Assembly (NCBI RefSeq): GCF_019972835.1 | Contig: NZ_BPPB01000001.1 | Span: forward strand, 248,001-312,000 | Direction: 5' to 3' | DNA length: 64,000 bases | Origin: Lactobacillus laiwuensis | Lineage (GTDB): Bacteria; Bacillota; Bacilli; Lactobacillales; Lactobacillaceae | In this document: piece after piece, positions 48,972 to 58,356 of the stretch | Layout of the letters: every line of letters starts with the position of its first letter | Position numbering within the stretch: position 1 is the first letter of the stretch | Notes under the pieces: model-generated | Seen by the model: only the letters and a program-made list of their open reading frames with translations | The model's database searches: none | What the model was told of the DNA's origin: nothing | Made by a program: the position numbers and the translations under genes

Positions 48972-49655
48972 ATGAACTTAAGATTGAACTCATTGGCACA
49001 AATGGTTGACCGTGGTGCACGCATTGCAGATATTGGTACAGATCATGCCTATTTACCGATTCAACTAGTGAAAGAAAATAAGATTAAGTTTGCTATTGCT
49101 AGTGATGTTGCATCTGGACCACTAGAGAATGCGAAAAAAGACATAGCAGCTGCTGGTTTAGATGGGAATATTGAAACTAGGCTTGGGGCAGGACTTGATA
49201 CTATTAATTCTGCTGATCAAATTGATACAGTAATTATTGCCGGAATGGGCGGCAAGTTAATAACGCAGATTTTAAATGATGCTTGGCTAAAAGATTCTAT
49301 TTTCAAAACTTTAATCCTTGAGCCAAATATAGGTGAGCCCGGTGTCCGAAACTGGTTAATGAATCATAATTATCAAATAAAAAGAGAAAAAATTATTGCT
49401 GAAGCAGGACACACATACGAACTAATTAAGGCAGAAAAAACTAATAAAATTGTCAAATTGACAGAAAAAGAACTATTTTTTGGTCCAGAAATCTTAACAG
49501 AAAAAAATGAAATTTTTTATCAAAAATGGCGAGGTCAACTTGCATATCACAAGAAATTACTGCTTAATTTAAATAAGGCTAAAGAAAAAGATTTAGTCCA
49601 TATGCACAAAATTGAGTCAGAAATAAAAATGATCGAGGAAGAAATAAATGACTAA
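48972..49655 (+). CDS. trmK: tRNA (adenine(22)-N1)-methyltransferase
   Basis: 227 residues, TrmK/YqfN family SAM methyltransferase. The SAM loop IADIGTDHAYLPI and the NxPY-like VIIAGMGGKLI are present, with a helical C-terminal tail (LAYHKKLLLNLNKAKEKD). It methylates A22 of tRNA in the cytoplasm. It overlaps the Nif3-like gene by 8 bp, the usual Firmicutes pairing. Confidence 0.94.
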   Translation: MNLRLNSLAQMVDRGARIADIGTDHAYLPIQLVKENKIKFAIASDVASGPLENAKKDIAAAGLDGNIETRLGAGLDTINSADQIDTVIIAGMGGKLITQILNDAWLKDSIFKTLILEPNIGEPGVRNWLMNHNYQIKREKIIAEAGHTYELIKAEKTNKIVKLTEKELFFGPEILTEKNEIFYQKWRGQLAYHKKLLLNLNKAKEKDLVHMHKIESEIKMIEEEIND

Positions 49656-50445
49656 AGTAGAGGATATAGTTGCCGTTTTAAGGCAACATTTTCCAGAAGA
49701 AATAGCTAGTAAAGGTGATCCGGTTGGCATCCAAATAGGCTCGATGCAGCAGAATGTCACTAAAATATTGACGACCTTAGATGTCAGACCACAAGTGGTA
49801 GACGAAGCAATTCAAAAAGGAGTGAATTTGATTATCAGCCATCATCCCTTGATGTTTCGCCCTGCTCCAAACTTGGATTTTGCCAATCCCCAATACGCTA
49901 TGTACGGTAAAATAATTGCTCATGGCATTACGGTCTATTCCATTCATACTAATTCAGATAAAGCTGAAGATGGCTCAAGCGACTGGCAAGCTGAAGAGTT
50001 GGGTTTGAAAGACGTTGAGCCTTTTTGTCCAGATGATGATGGCATTGCCATAGGACGTAAGGGGAGATTGCTTCAGCCACTATCTGCCAAGGAATTTGCT
50101 TATTACGTCAAAGACAAGATGCAGGTAAAAATGGTAAGATTAATTACTGCTGATAATCAGCAGACTATATCTTCAGTTTGTTTTATCTGCGGTGATGGCG
50201 GCAAATATTGGCATCAAGCAGTAGAAGAGAATATTGATGCTTTTATTACAGGAGATGTTTATTACCATACAGGCCACGATATGATTTCTGCCGGTCTGAC
50301 GGTAGTTGATCCAGGTCACTACACTGAAAAGATTTTTAAAGAAAAAATTTATCAAAAGTTGCTTGAATGGAATAAAGAAAACTCTTGGAATGTCGAAATC
50401 ACCCAATCTGAAGTATCGACTAACCCATTTCAAGATTTATTTTAA
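49648..50445 (+). CDS. Nif3-like dinuclear metal centre protein
   Basis: 265 residues of the NIF3/YqfO (GTP cyclohydrolase I type 2-like) family. Metal-binding histidines are visible in LIISHHPLMFRP and VYSIHTNSDKAEDG, with VDPGHYTEKI near the end. The long YqfO insertion domain is absent, so it is the short form. Function is unproven. It follows trmK with an overlap and precedes pepT by 13 bp. Confidence 0.92.
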   Translation: MTKVEDIVAVLRQHFPEEIASKGDPVGIQIGSMQQNVTKILTTLDVRPQVVDEAIQKGVNLIISHHPLMFRPAPNLDFANPQYAMYGKIIAHGITVYSIHTNSDKAEDGSSDWQAEELGLKDVEPFCPDDDGIAIGRKGRLLQPLSAKEFAYYVKDKMQVKMVRLITADNQQTISSVCFICGDGGKYWHQAVEENIDAFITGDVYYHTGHDMISAGLTVVDPGHYTEKIFKEKIYQKLLEWNKENSWNVEITQSEVSTNPFQDLF

Positions 50446-50458
50446 TTAAGGAGATAAG

Positions 50459-51700
50459 ATGGAGTATCCAAATTTATTACCAAGATTTTTAAAATATGTA
50501 AAAGTTAATTCACGCTCTGATGAGCACTCTGATCGTTTTCCTTCAACCGAACGCCAAGAAGTATTTCAAAAAGAAGTAATTCTACCTGACCTAGAAAAAT
50601 TAGGCTTATCTGATGTGCATTATAATCAGAAATCAGGCTGTGTTATTGCCGAAATTCCAGCTAATGTAGATTATGATGTACCTGTAATGGGTCTTTTAGC
50701 GCATTGCGATACCGCAGACTTTAACGCGGAAAATGTCAAACCGCAAGTTCATGAAAATTATGATGGCAAATCAAAAATTCGTCTAGGAGATTCCAAATTT
50801 TATTTAGATCCGGCAGAATTTCCAAACTTAAAGAAATATGCGGGACAGACTATCATTACAGCGTCTGGTGACACTTTGCTGGGTGGGGATGATAAATGTG
50901 GAGTAGCGGAATTAGTTACTGTGGCAGAATATTTGTTAAACCACCCAGAAATCAAACACGGTAAGATTCGCTTTGGCTTTACTCCTGATGAAGAGATTGG
51001 TATGGGTGCTCAGCATTTTGACATCGAAGAATTTGGTGCTGATTTTGCTTTCACAGTCGATGGCGGGGCTCCCGGAAAGTTAGATTGGGGTACCTTTTCT
51101 GCTGCAACCTTTACCCTTGATATTCAAGGGGTAAATGTGCACCCTTCTGTAGCTAAAGATCAGATGATCAATGCTATCCAGGTTGGCATTAACTTCCAAA
51201 ATCAACTTCCACAAAACGAAGTTCCTGAAAAAACGGCAGGAAGAGAAGGCTTTTATCATTTAACCCATTTTGCTGGTACGGTTGACAATGCGCAAATGGA
51301 ATACATTGTTCGTGACTTTGAAAGGGACGGTCTTGAAAATCGCAAAAATAAGGTTAAAACAATCGTTAACCAAATGAATAAGGAATTTGGCACCGAAAGA
51401 ATTAAGCTTAACATGAGAGATCAATATTACAATATGGCCGATATTCTTAAAGACCATATGGAAATTGTTAACTTAGCTAGAAAAGCATATGAGTCTGAAG
51501 GACTTACGATCAACGAGGACCCTGTCAGAGGTGGCACTGATGGTTCACTTTTAACTTATAGAGGCTTACCTTGTCCTGATCTTTTTTCCGGGCAAGAAAA
51601 CATGCACGGCAGGTTTGAATATACCGTTCTTGAATCTATGGCAAAAGCAGTAGATGTTATGCTAAAAATGGTACAAATGAATGCTGCTGCTAAAAAATAG
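50459..51700 (+). CDS. pepT: tripeptidase T
   Basis: 413 residues of the M20B metallopeptidases. Metal ligands and catalytic residues can be placed in GLLAHCDTADF, GGDDKCG, FTPDEEIGMGA and FTVDGG. It removes the N-terminal residue from tripeptides in the cytoplasm, part of casein or peptide use in lactic acid bacteria. RBS TAAGGAG. Last gene of the trmK-nif3-pepT group. Confidence 0.96.
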   Translation: MEYPNLLPRFLKYVKVNSRSDEHSDRFPSTERQEVFQKEVILPDLEKLGLSDVHYNQKSGCVIAEIPANVDYDVPVMGLLAHCDTADFNAENVKPQVHENYDGKSKIRLGDSKFYLDPAEFPNLKKYAGQTIITASGDTLLGGDDKCGVAELVTVAEYLLNHPEIKHGKIRFGFTPDEEIGMGAQHFDIEEFGADFAFTVDGGAPGKLDWGTFSAATFTLDIQGVNVHPSVAKDQMINAIQVGINFQNQLPQNEVPEKTAGREGFYHLTHFAGTVDNAQMEYIVRDFERDGLENRKNKVKTIVNQMNKEFGTERIKLNMRDQYYNMADILKDHMEIVNLARKAYESEGLTINEDPVRGGTDGSLLTYRGLPCPDLFSGQENMHGRFEYTVLESMAKAVDVMLKMVQMNAAAKK

Positions 51701-52030
51701 TGAAACAAAAACGGCCGTTGTTAATCTTTTTTATCAAAATAATTAAAAATTAAAAGGTTATTCTGATAAAGTTTATCTAACTTCCAAAAGGTTAGTAAAA
51801 TTATGCACAATTAATAGAAATTTAAATTTAGGTACATAGGATCATTATCAAAAATGGTTTTATGTGCCTTTTTTCTTTTTAAAATTTTATATTGATAATT
51901 TGTGGAACACTTAAATTTTTCTAAGACAACAGGCAAAAGACTCCTTGCAAAAGTTGATTATTTATTTTATTATACTAGTGTATTAGATAAATAGTTCACT
52001 ATTATAATGTAAGAGAAAGGATTAGTGATC
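51701..52030 (+). promoter_or_regulatory. intergenic region: terminator and promoter/operator of ABC module A
   Basis: No gene. A hairpin GGTACATA (51831-51838) with TATGTGCC (51861-51868) and T-run ends transcription from the left. TTGCAA (51945-51950), a 20-bp spacer and TATACT (51971-51976) form a promoter, directly followed by AGTGTATTA (51977-51985). TAGTG (51976-51980) and CACTA (51997-52001) make an inverted pair. The same layout precedes both GntR genes further on. Confidence 0.6.
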
Positions 52031-52918
52031 ATGCGAAGTTCTATTGCACTACAAGTTGATAATGTTAGTACTTATGTGGGCAGGACAGTGCTAGTGAATA
52101 ATGCTACTTTTGATGTTAAAGCTGGTGAAATAATCGGTTTGATAGGCCCTAATGGTGCTGGGAAAACAACTATTATGAAAACCATTTTAGGCTTAATGAA
52201 ATTTAAAGGAAAAATAGAGGTCAATGGCAAAAATGTGTCTGAAAATGACCATCATGCTTTAACAAAGGTTGGAGCATTAATTGAACATCCGGCAATTTAC
52301 CCATTTCTTACTGGAATGCAGAATTTGACCCTTTATGCTCATGATCAAAAAGATATGGCAAACTTAATTTCCGAATTACAAATGGATTCATATATTAATA
52401 ATAAGGCTAAAGGATATTCACTGGGGATGAAGCAAAAATTAGGCATAGCAATCGCCTTATTAAATCAGCCCCAAGTTGTAATTCTTGACGAACCAATGAA
52501 CGGACTTGACATTGAATCAACGATTCGAGTAAGAAAATTAATCAAAAGATATTCTGATCAAGGAACAGCTTTTTTAATTTCAAGTCATATTTTAAGTGAA
52601 TTACAAAAAGTAATGACGAGAGTTGTCTTAATCTCCGGAGGACAAATTATATTGAATAAAGAGGTCAAAGAATTTGAAAAAATTAGTCACCAAAAATACC
52701 ATTTGACTACTGAAAATAATAGACTTGCAAAAAAGATTTTTGCTGCTTACCAGATCACGTTTACAGAAAATGAAAATTATTTAATAGTAAGTCAAAACGA
52801 CATATACAAAATAGAAGATCTGCTTTTTAACGAAGGTGTTCATTTAAAAGAAATTTTGCCGCTTGAAGCCAACCTTGAACGAATTGTAGTTGATGTCTTG
52901 GAAAAGAAAAGAGGCTAG
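52031..52918 (+). CDS. ABC transporter ATP-binding protein (module A)
   Basis: 295 residues from ATG 52031, with AAAGGA 9 nt upstream; the GTG at 52025 is too close to that RBS. Walker A GPNGAGKTT, Q-loop region VGALIEHPAIYPFLTG, signature YSLGMKQKLGIAIAL and Walker B VVILDEPMNGLD. The style is that of BcrA/lantibiotic-immunity ATPases. Two ABC-2 type membrane proteins follow, completing an exporter. The substrate is unknown; antimicrobial peptide or envelope-stress defence is an inference from the family. Confidence 0.9.
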   Translation: MRSSIALQVDNVSTYVGRTVLVNNATFDVKAGEIIGLIGPNGAGKTTIMKTILGLMKFKGKIEVNGKNVSENDHHALTKVGALIEHPAIYPFLTGMQNLTLYAHDQKDMANLISELQMDSYINNKAKGYSLGMKQKLGIAIALLNQPQVVILDEPMNGLDIESTIRVRKLIKRYSDQGTAFLISSHILSELQKVMTRVVLISGGQIILNKEVKEFEKISHQKYHLTTENNRLAKKIFAAYQITFTENENYLIVSQNDIYKIEDLLFNEGVHLKEILPLEANLERIVVDVLEKKRG

Positions 52919-52923
52919 ACAAA

Positions 52924-53679
52924 ATGCTTATAAGCTTTAAACAGGAAATCTATAAATTCAGGCATGAAAACATTGCTCTGTATGGTCTGATTATTCTCAT
53001 TGTAACAATGATTTACAACTTTTTTACTAATCCTATTACGCGCCAATCCCTTAGCTACGGATTTGGTGCAATTGAGTGGATTCCTTTAATAGTTATTACC
53101 GTAGCATCTGCAATTTTTTCAATGGAATACAAGAATAACACGATTATCATGCTGGAGTATAAGACTTCGAGCAAGTTTCAAACTTACTTTTCCAAGTTTT
53201 TGGTTGTCTTAGTCTATAGTTTTCTCCTAACAGTGATTGCATTTTTACTTACCTTGATTTTAAGCATTCCCTTTAATAATGTCAGATATAATTGGTTAGT
53301 TAACAAAAATGGTAATAATCTTTTAAATGATCTGGTAACTAACCTGGCAGGAGCATCGATTTATTCTTTTTTTAGCATTGGCTTATCTTTTATGCTCATT
53401 ATGCTGGTTAAAAATAATGCTGTAGTAGTTTGTTTTGGAATTGTACTAGCATTTTTTGGTGCCAGCTTTTCCAAAGGATTAATGCAAACCTTTCCCCATT
53501 TTATAAGTACTATTAAATGGAACTTTTTAAATATGATTTTTATTTCCCAGCAATTATCAAATCCAAGCCTTAGCTTAAAATCGAATTTATCAAGTCTTGA
53601 ACTAATTATAGCCAATATCATTTACGGCATAGTTTTTATGGTTCTAGGATATTATCTATTCAAGCATCGACGAGTATAA
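52924..53679 (+). CDS. ABC-2 type membrane permease (module A, first)
   Basis: 251 residues with six hydrophobic segments, starting SFKQEIYKFRHENI and carrying FSMEYKNNTIIMLEYKTSSKFQTYFSK after the second helix, the common pattern of bacitracin/lantibiotic-type permeases. 5 bp after the ATPase gene. The next gene is a paralogue with the same layout (QELYKLVHRKI, FSMEFQNNTILTLLYKSSNK), so the pair probably forms a heterodimeric channel. Confidence 0.85.
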   Translation: MLISFKQEIYKFRHENIALYGLIILIVTMIYNFFTNPITRQSLSYGFGAIEWIPLIVITVASAIFSMEYKNNTIIMLEYKTSSKFQTYFSKFLVVLVYSFLLTVIAFLLTLILSIPFNNVRYNWLVNKNGNNLLNDLVTNLAGASIYSFFSIGLSFMLIMLVKNNAVVVCFGIVLAFFGASFSKGLMQTFPHFISTIKWNFLNMIFISQQLSNPSLSLKSNLSSLELIIANIIYGIVFMVLGYYLFKHRRV

Positions 53680-53697
53680 AGAGAGGAGATCACTATA

Positions 53698-54462
53698 ATG
53701 ATTTATAGTATTAAGCAGGAATTATATAAATTAGTGCACCGCAAAATTACTTGGATCGCAGCTATCATATTATTTTTTCTAATTCTTATTACCGGTTTCG
53801 CTTTAGCAGATGAAAGTAAAAAGCTAATTTTAACATTAACTTTTGATTCTTCTGATTTCATCATGTTTATCCTAGTGATAGTAGGTGCCACCTGTTTTTC
53901 AATGGAATTTCAAAACAATACGATTTTAACACTCTTATATAAGTCTTCGAATAAAATATATGTCTACTTATCGAAGTATATTGTTTTGTTCTTATACGAT
54001 GTTTTTCTGCATTTGCTAGCTCTTTTTTATACCATTTGTCTGCGTTATACCATATTTAATTATCAAGTTAACTGGTCAGAACTTTATCTATACCATCAGC
54101 CGGTATGGCTAAACATGGTAACTGCTTCTCTAATAGATTTAGTAACTACAATGTTAATTATTGCTATTGTTTTTTTACTCTCGTGTCTAATTAATAGTAG
54201 TGCAATTGTAATTACAGCAAGCCTTCTAATTACATTCATGGGTCAAAGCATTTCTTCAGACCTAATGAACGGAGGCAAACTGGTGAACATTATGAAATGG
54301 AACCCTTTTAATATGGTGGACTTGACTAGGCAGTTTGGTAATTATGGCATGTATGTTTTAACTACCCACCTGAACAATCAAGAGCTTTTAATGGGTAGTC
54401 TAGTCTATATTCTTATTTTTGTCATTGCCGGCTATTTAATCTTTCGCAGAAAAAGATTTTAA
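53698..54462 (+). CDS. ABC-2 type membrane permease (module A, second)
   Basis: 254 residues, six hydrophobic segments, clearly paralogous to the preceding permease (shared FSMEFQNNTI segment and the MKWNPFNMV region). RBS GAGAGGAG, 18 bp gap. No clear terminator follows before the next GntR promoter, so some readthrough into module B is possible. Confidence 0.85.
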   Translation: MIYSIKQELYKLVHRKITWIAAIILFFLILITGFALADESKKLILTLTFDSSDFIMFILVIVGATCFSMEFQNNTILTLLYKSSNKIYVYLSKYIVLFLYDVFLHLLALFYTICLRYTIFNYQVNWSELYLYHQPVWLNMVTASLIDLVTTMLIIAIVFLLSCLINSSAIVITASLLITFMGQSISSDLMNGGKLVNIMKWNPFNMVDLTRQFGNYGMYVLTTHLNNQELLMGSLVYILIFVIAGYLIFRRKRF

Positions 54463-54470
54463 GTAAGTAA

Positions 54471-54524
54471 TTGCATAACTTTTAAGTTTATTGTAATATT
54501 ATAGTGTATTATAAATGTAATACA
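54471..54524 (+). promoter_or_regulatory. promoter and operator of GntR module B
   Basis: TTGCAT (54471-54476), 20-bp spacer, TATTAT (54497-54502), then AGTGTATTA (54503-54511). A perfect inverted repeat TGTATTA (54505-54511) and TAATACA (54518-54524) with a 6-nt spacer lies over the expected transcription start, as suits a GntR autorepressor. Confidence 0.65.
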
Positions 54525-54538
54525 GTTGGAAAAGAATT

Positions 54539-54892
54539 ATGAATTTTAAAGACAGTTTGCCGATATATATACAAATAAAAGAATATCTATGTCGCCAAAT
54601 AATCACCGGCAAGCTTGAGCCAAATCAGATGATACCTTCTGTACGTAATTTAGCAAAGCAGTTAACAGTGAATGTTAATACTATTCAAAAAGCGCTTAGA
54701 CAAATGATTAATTCCGGTCTTCTGGTTACTAAAAGGGGAGAGGGTAATTATGTTACTAGCGATAAAAAATTATTGGAAAAAATCAAAAGAGACATGATCG
54801 TTGCTGAACAACGTAAGTTTGTTCAGAACATGAAAAGCATAGGAATCACGCCAAAACAAACTCATCTTATTTTGGCTAATCATTTAAAGTAG
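54539..54892 (+). CDS. GntR family transcriptional regulator, YtrA subfamily (module B)
   Basis: 117 residues. Winged helix-turn-helix with PIYIQIKEYLCRQIITGKL and SVRNLAKQLTVNVNTIQKAL (about 8-60), then a short helical dimerisation tail. The small size and linkage to ABC genes identify the YtrA group, which usually represses its own transporter operon. The protein at 58357 is very similar. Immediately precedes an ABC ATPase (11 bp). Confidence 0.93.
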   Translation: MNFKDSLPIYIQIKEYLCRQIITGKLEPNQMIPSVRNLAKQLTVNVNTIQKALRQMINSGLLVTKRGEGNYVTSDKKLLEKIKRDMIVAEQRKFVQNMKSIGITPKQTHLILANHLK

Positions 54893-54903
54893 GGAGTAAA
54901 AAA

Positions 54904-55608
54904 ATGGATAATCTTTTAGAAATTAGAGATTTAACTTACAAGAAAAATCTAAAGACAATTTTAAATAATATCAACTTAAATTTACAACCGGGGAAAATAG
55001 TAGCACTTTTAGGCGAAAACGGCGCTGGTAAAACGACCTTAATGAGGGTAATTAGTGGGATGGCTAAAAACTATCGTGGAACCGTTAAACTTTCTGGTGA
55101 AAGTAAAGAGGCTCAACGAAAAGCCCGACTATCATTCACTGATAGTCTAACGGGCTTTAACAACTCAACAAAAATCAAAGATATTGTTAAATTTTATGAA
55201 ATCATTTATCAAGATTTTGATGGCAAACAATTTGAGCAACTTCGTCAGTTTATGAAATTAGATTCTGAAATGCGATTATCTGAGATGTCAAAAGGAATGC
55301 GAGAAAAATTAATTATTGCACTTGCATTTTCGCGCAAAGTTGACCTTTACCTATTGGATGAACCCTTTTCTGGTATTGATGCTATGGCTCGTAAAAAAAT
55401 TATTAACTCAATCATTTTATGGAAACCAGAAAAATCAACAATTCTCGTTTCAGATCACTTTGTGAATGAGATCGCTAGTATGCTGGACGAAATTGTCATT
55501 ATCAAGGACAAAACCATTTATGCTCATAAATCAACTGAAGAGATACGAGAACATCATAAGAGTGTTGAAGACTACTATGAAGGCTTATACGATGCGGAGG
55601 ATGAATAA
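54904..55608 (+). CDS. ABC transporter ATP-binding protein (module B)
   Basis: 234 residues. Walker A GENGAGKTT; the Q-loop position reads LSFTDSLTG without a clear Gln; signature LSEMSKGMREKL rather than LSGGQ; Walker B LYLLDEPFSGID; switch VSDHF. This is the YtrB-like pattern. It is closely similar over its whole length to the ATPase at 58722. It overlaps the membrane protein gene by one base. It supplies energy to the three membrane proteins downstream. Confidence 0.92.
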   Translation: MDNLLEIRDLTYKKNLKTILNNINLNLQPGKIVALLGENGAGKTTLMRVISGMAKNYRGTVKLSGESKEAQRKARLSFTDSLTGFNNSTKIKDIVKFYEIIYQDFDGKQFEQLRQFMKLDSEMRLSEMSKGMREKLIIALAFSRKVDLYLLDEPFSGIDAMARKKIINSIILWKPEKSTILVSDHFVNEIASMLDEIVIIKDKTIYAHKSTEEIREHHKSVEDYYEGLYDAEDE

Positions 55609-56417
55609 TGGTCATGTTTAACCATTTATTTGGCAAACTTTTTGAAAAAAAAGCCAAATATGTTCATCTTCTAGTTGTCCTGCAATTTATTAGTTCTCTG
55701 GCATCAGCTTTTTTTACTTATTTTAGTTTTTATTCTGGCAGGTTTCACTTAAATTTGAACAATAACCTTGAATTTTTTCCAGGATGGATGGCTCTATTTG
55801 CTTCTTTTACTTTCTTGTTTGGACCTATTTTATATATTTTAACTGTCGTTCAGAATGAACGCTTAAATAGAAGTAAGACATGGCGCCTAGCACCAATCAG
55901 CGATGGCACGTTTTATATTGATAATATCTTAAGTTCATTTGTTTCTCTAATCTATTTTGTCTTTTTAGATTTTATCATTGCGCTTGGATTATTCTTTGTA
56001 TCTATTTTTGCATATCCCAAATTTGGCAAAAATCTGCGGTTTGAACTCAATTTAGATACTGACACATTTCTTACTTTTATTTGTATTATACTGTTGGTAA
56101 TTCTAACTGCTCTTTTTATTTATTTTTTGGTTAGTTTCCTTAACTTTTCCAGTCAGGCAATTTTAAGTTTTTTACCACAAGCATCGAGTCATATTTTAAT
56201 TTCTTTTATTCGTATATTCATCATTATCATATTAATGGGACTGCTTGTTAAGCTCTATAGAGTATTGATAAACTCTTTTGTAAATCTTTTTTTACTAAAA
56301 GCTACTGATCTTGCGGGATTAGAATATGTTGTAGGTATGATGTTTGTTGTTAATTTAATAATGCTTGGCATCAACGTCTTTTTAATCAATCATTTCTTTG
56401 AAGCAGAAGAGAAGTAA
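55608..56417 (+). CDS. membrane protein, ABC permease subunit (module B, first of three paralogues)
   Basis: 269 residues, about six transmembrane segments. Shared features of the four-member local family: N-terminal LFGKLFEKKAKYVH, RSKTWRLAPISDGTFYIDNI with LSSFVS after the second helix, LNFSSQAILSFLP, and FFEAEEK at the C-terminus. It overlaps the ATPase by one base. It is not assigned to a named family; the position makes it a transporter subunit. Confidence 0.8.
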   Translation: MVMFNHLFGKLFEKKAKYVHLLVVLQFISSLASAFFTYFSFYSGRFHLNLNNNLEFFPGWMALFASFTFLFGPILYILTVVQNERLNRSKTWRLAPISDGTFYIDNILSSFVSLIYFVFLDFIIALGLFFVSIFAYPKFGKNLRFELNLDTDTFLTFICIILLVILTALFIYFLVSFLNFSSQAILSFLPQASSHILISFIRIFIIIILMGLLVKLYRVLINSFVNLFLLKATDLAGLEYVVGMMFVVNLIMLGINVFLINHFFEAEEK

Positions 56418-56461
56418 ATCCTAATATTTTTACAATATTTTCGTAGTAGGGAGGAAAGAGT

Positions 56462-57289
56462 ATGACCTCATTTAAAAGTTTGTTTGGCAGATTCTTTGTA
56501 GAAAAAGCAAAAAATGTTTATTCATTTTTAATAATTCAAACAGTTGGTGCCCTTGCATTTTCTGTTTTTGGTCTGCTAATTGGAACAGGTAAGATAAGTG
56601 AATTTTTAAATTTTTATACTGAGCTTTTACCTGACTGGTTAATGGGCTTTTGTCTATTAGGTGTCTTTTTTGTCATTTTCTTTTTCATTTATATTATTGT
56701 TAAAAATGAAAAGATTAACCATAGCCAAACATGGCGTTTAACTGCAATTAGTGACGAAATATTTTACATCGCTAACAGCTTAAGCACATTTGCAACATTT
56801 GTTTATTTCATTATTCTTAACATTATTGTTGCTGGTATCTTGCTAACTGCTTCATTTTTCATGAACAAGACTTTTCGTAGTTCCTGCGAAAGAATGTTTA
56901 AGCAATTTAGACCAAATTTTGAACTAAATACAATTCATTTTATTTTTGATATCACGCTACTCATACTTTTATGTTGCTTTTTCATTTCGTTATTGATCAG
57001 CTTTTTAAATTTTTCCAGTAAAGCTATCATGGATTATCTTCCTGTAGCTTCAAACGGCTTAATTGTGAAACTATTACATATTTTTATTGTTATCGTAATA
57101 GCCTGGCTTTTCACCAAAGCAGAAAAAATTTTTGTCGATCAAGTTTTAGGCAGCCTTTTGCATTTTTTAAACTTAAATCCAGCTTATAACAACGCTTTAC
57201 CATATGTTAATGTAATTGTTGTAGTTGTTAATTTAATAATGTACGTTATTAATATCTATTTATTTAAGTATTTCTTTGAAGCAGAGTAA
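56462..57289 (+). CDS. membrane protein, ABC permease subunit (module B, second paralogue)
   Basis: 275 residues with the same layout: SLFGRFFVEKAKNVY, HSQTWRLTAISDEIFYIANS, LNFSSKAIMDYLP, terminal FFEAE. RBS GGGAGGAAAG. 44 bp behind the first paralogue. Sequence divergence from its neighbours suggests an old duplication. Confidence 0.8.
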   Translation: MTSFKSLFGRFFVEKAKNVYSFLIIQTVGALAFSVFGLLIGTGKISEFLNFYTELLPDWLMGFCLLGVFFVIFFFIYIIVKNEKINHSQTWRLTAISDEIFYIANSLSTFATFVYFIILNIIVAGILLTASFFMNKTFRSSCERMFKQFRPNFELNTIHFIFDITLLILLCCFFISLLISFLNFSSKAIMDYLPVASNGLIVKLLHIFIVIVIAWLFTKAEKIFVDQVLGSLLHFLNLNPAYNNALPYVNVIVVVVNLIMYVINIYLFKYFFEAE

Positions 57290-57367
57290 ATAGAATAGAG
57301 GCATAATAAAAATTTTATTTGAGTGGCAATTTGTCATCGAGCAAAAATAAAAAATAAGGAGTCCAAA

Positions 57368-58207
57368 ATGGCAGAATTTAGCAGGTTATTTAACAGATTT
57401 TTTAAAATTAAAACAAGAAAATTACACATTATACTTTTTTTTCAATTAATCGCAGCATTAGCGTGTGCCTTTTTTACTTATTATGAAGTTACAAATTGGC
57501 ATATCCGCAAAAATCCCCAAAATAATGTCGGTCTGATACCGGAATGGACATTATATTTTGTCATCTTAGCCTTTCTTGTCATATTATTTGTATTCATTTT
57601 AACCCCTTTGCAAAGTGAAAAATTTAATCACAGTCAAACCTGGCGGTTAGCTGGAATAAGTGACAGCCAGTTTTATCTTGATAATGTTTTAAGTACATTT
57701 GTATCTTTTATTTACATGCTTGCGCTTGAAGTAGTTGCTACAGTTATGCTAGGTTTCTTATCTTTTTTGGTTGATAAAGATTTTCAACGAGGACTTCATG
57801 ATTTCCTAATGGATCTGCATCCTAATTTTGATTACAATGTTTTCTGGACTGTAATTGGTACGATTGTCTTAGCCATTTTAAGTTGTTTCTTTTTATATTT
57901 TGTTATCAGTTTCTTTAACTTTGCTAGCCAGTCCATAATAGATTTTGTACCCGCCAACGTTAATGGAGCACTTGTAAAGATACTCCATTTATTCATAATT
58001 TTTGTACTGATCTGGTTCTTTTTTAAAATTCAACATATATTTGTCTACAAAATTCTTTTGTCAGTATTTAATCCAGCTAATTACGGACTTGCTTATTCTA
58101 GTGATTTACCTTTTGCAATTTTGTCAACCACAATTTGCAATCTTATTTTGTTGGGCAGCAACGTTTTCTTATTTAATCATTTTTATGAAGCCAGTGAACG
58201 TAAGTAG
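57368..58207 (+). CDS. membrane protein, ABC permease subunit (module B, third paralogue)
   Basis: 279 residues from ATG 57368 (Met-Ala-Glu-Phe), preceded by AAGGAG 7 nt upstream; an ATG at 57323 would extend the frame by 15 residues but lacks an RBS. Same pattern: RLFNRFFKIKTRKLH, HSQTWRLAGISDSQFYLDN, FNFASQSIIDFVP, terminal FYEASERK. Last gene of module B. Confidence 0.8.
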   Translation: MAEFSRLFNRFFKIKTRKLHIILFFQLIAALACAFFTYYEVTNWHIRKNPQNNVGLIPEWTLYFVILAFLVILFVFILTPLQSEKFNHSQTWRLAGISDSQFYLDNVLSTFVSFIYMLALEVVATVMLGFLSFLVDKDFQRGLHDFLMDLHPNFDYNVFWTVIGTIVLAILSCFFLYFVISFFNFASQSIIDFVPANVNGALVKILHLFIIFVLIWFFFKIQHIFVYKILLSVFNPANYGLAYSSDLPFAILSTTICNLILLGSNVFLFNHFYEASERK

Positions 58208-58286
58208 GTAGGCAAATAAGAAAAAATTACTTTTACAATTTTGTAATTTCTCACAAAAAAGCAAGTTATTACAACAATTAAAAGGT

Positions 58287-58338
58287 TTGCGGAAAAAATA
58301 AATCTGGTTTATGATAGTGTACTATAGGTGTATTACGG
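58287..58338 (+). promoter_or_regulatory. promoter and operator of GntR module C
   Basis: TTGCGG (58287-58292), 17-bp spacer, TATGAT (58310-58315), then AGTGTACTATAGGTGTATTA from 58316. Aligned with the site at 54503, most positions are identical (AGTGTA-TATA--TGTA-TAC), so both GntR proteins may recognise both sites. Confidence 0.65.
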
Positions 58339-58356
58339 CCAAAGGATGGTGGACTT

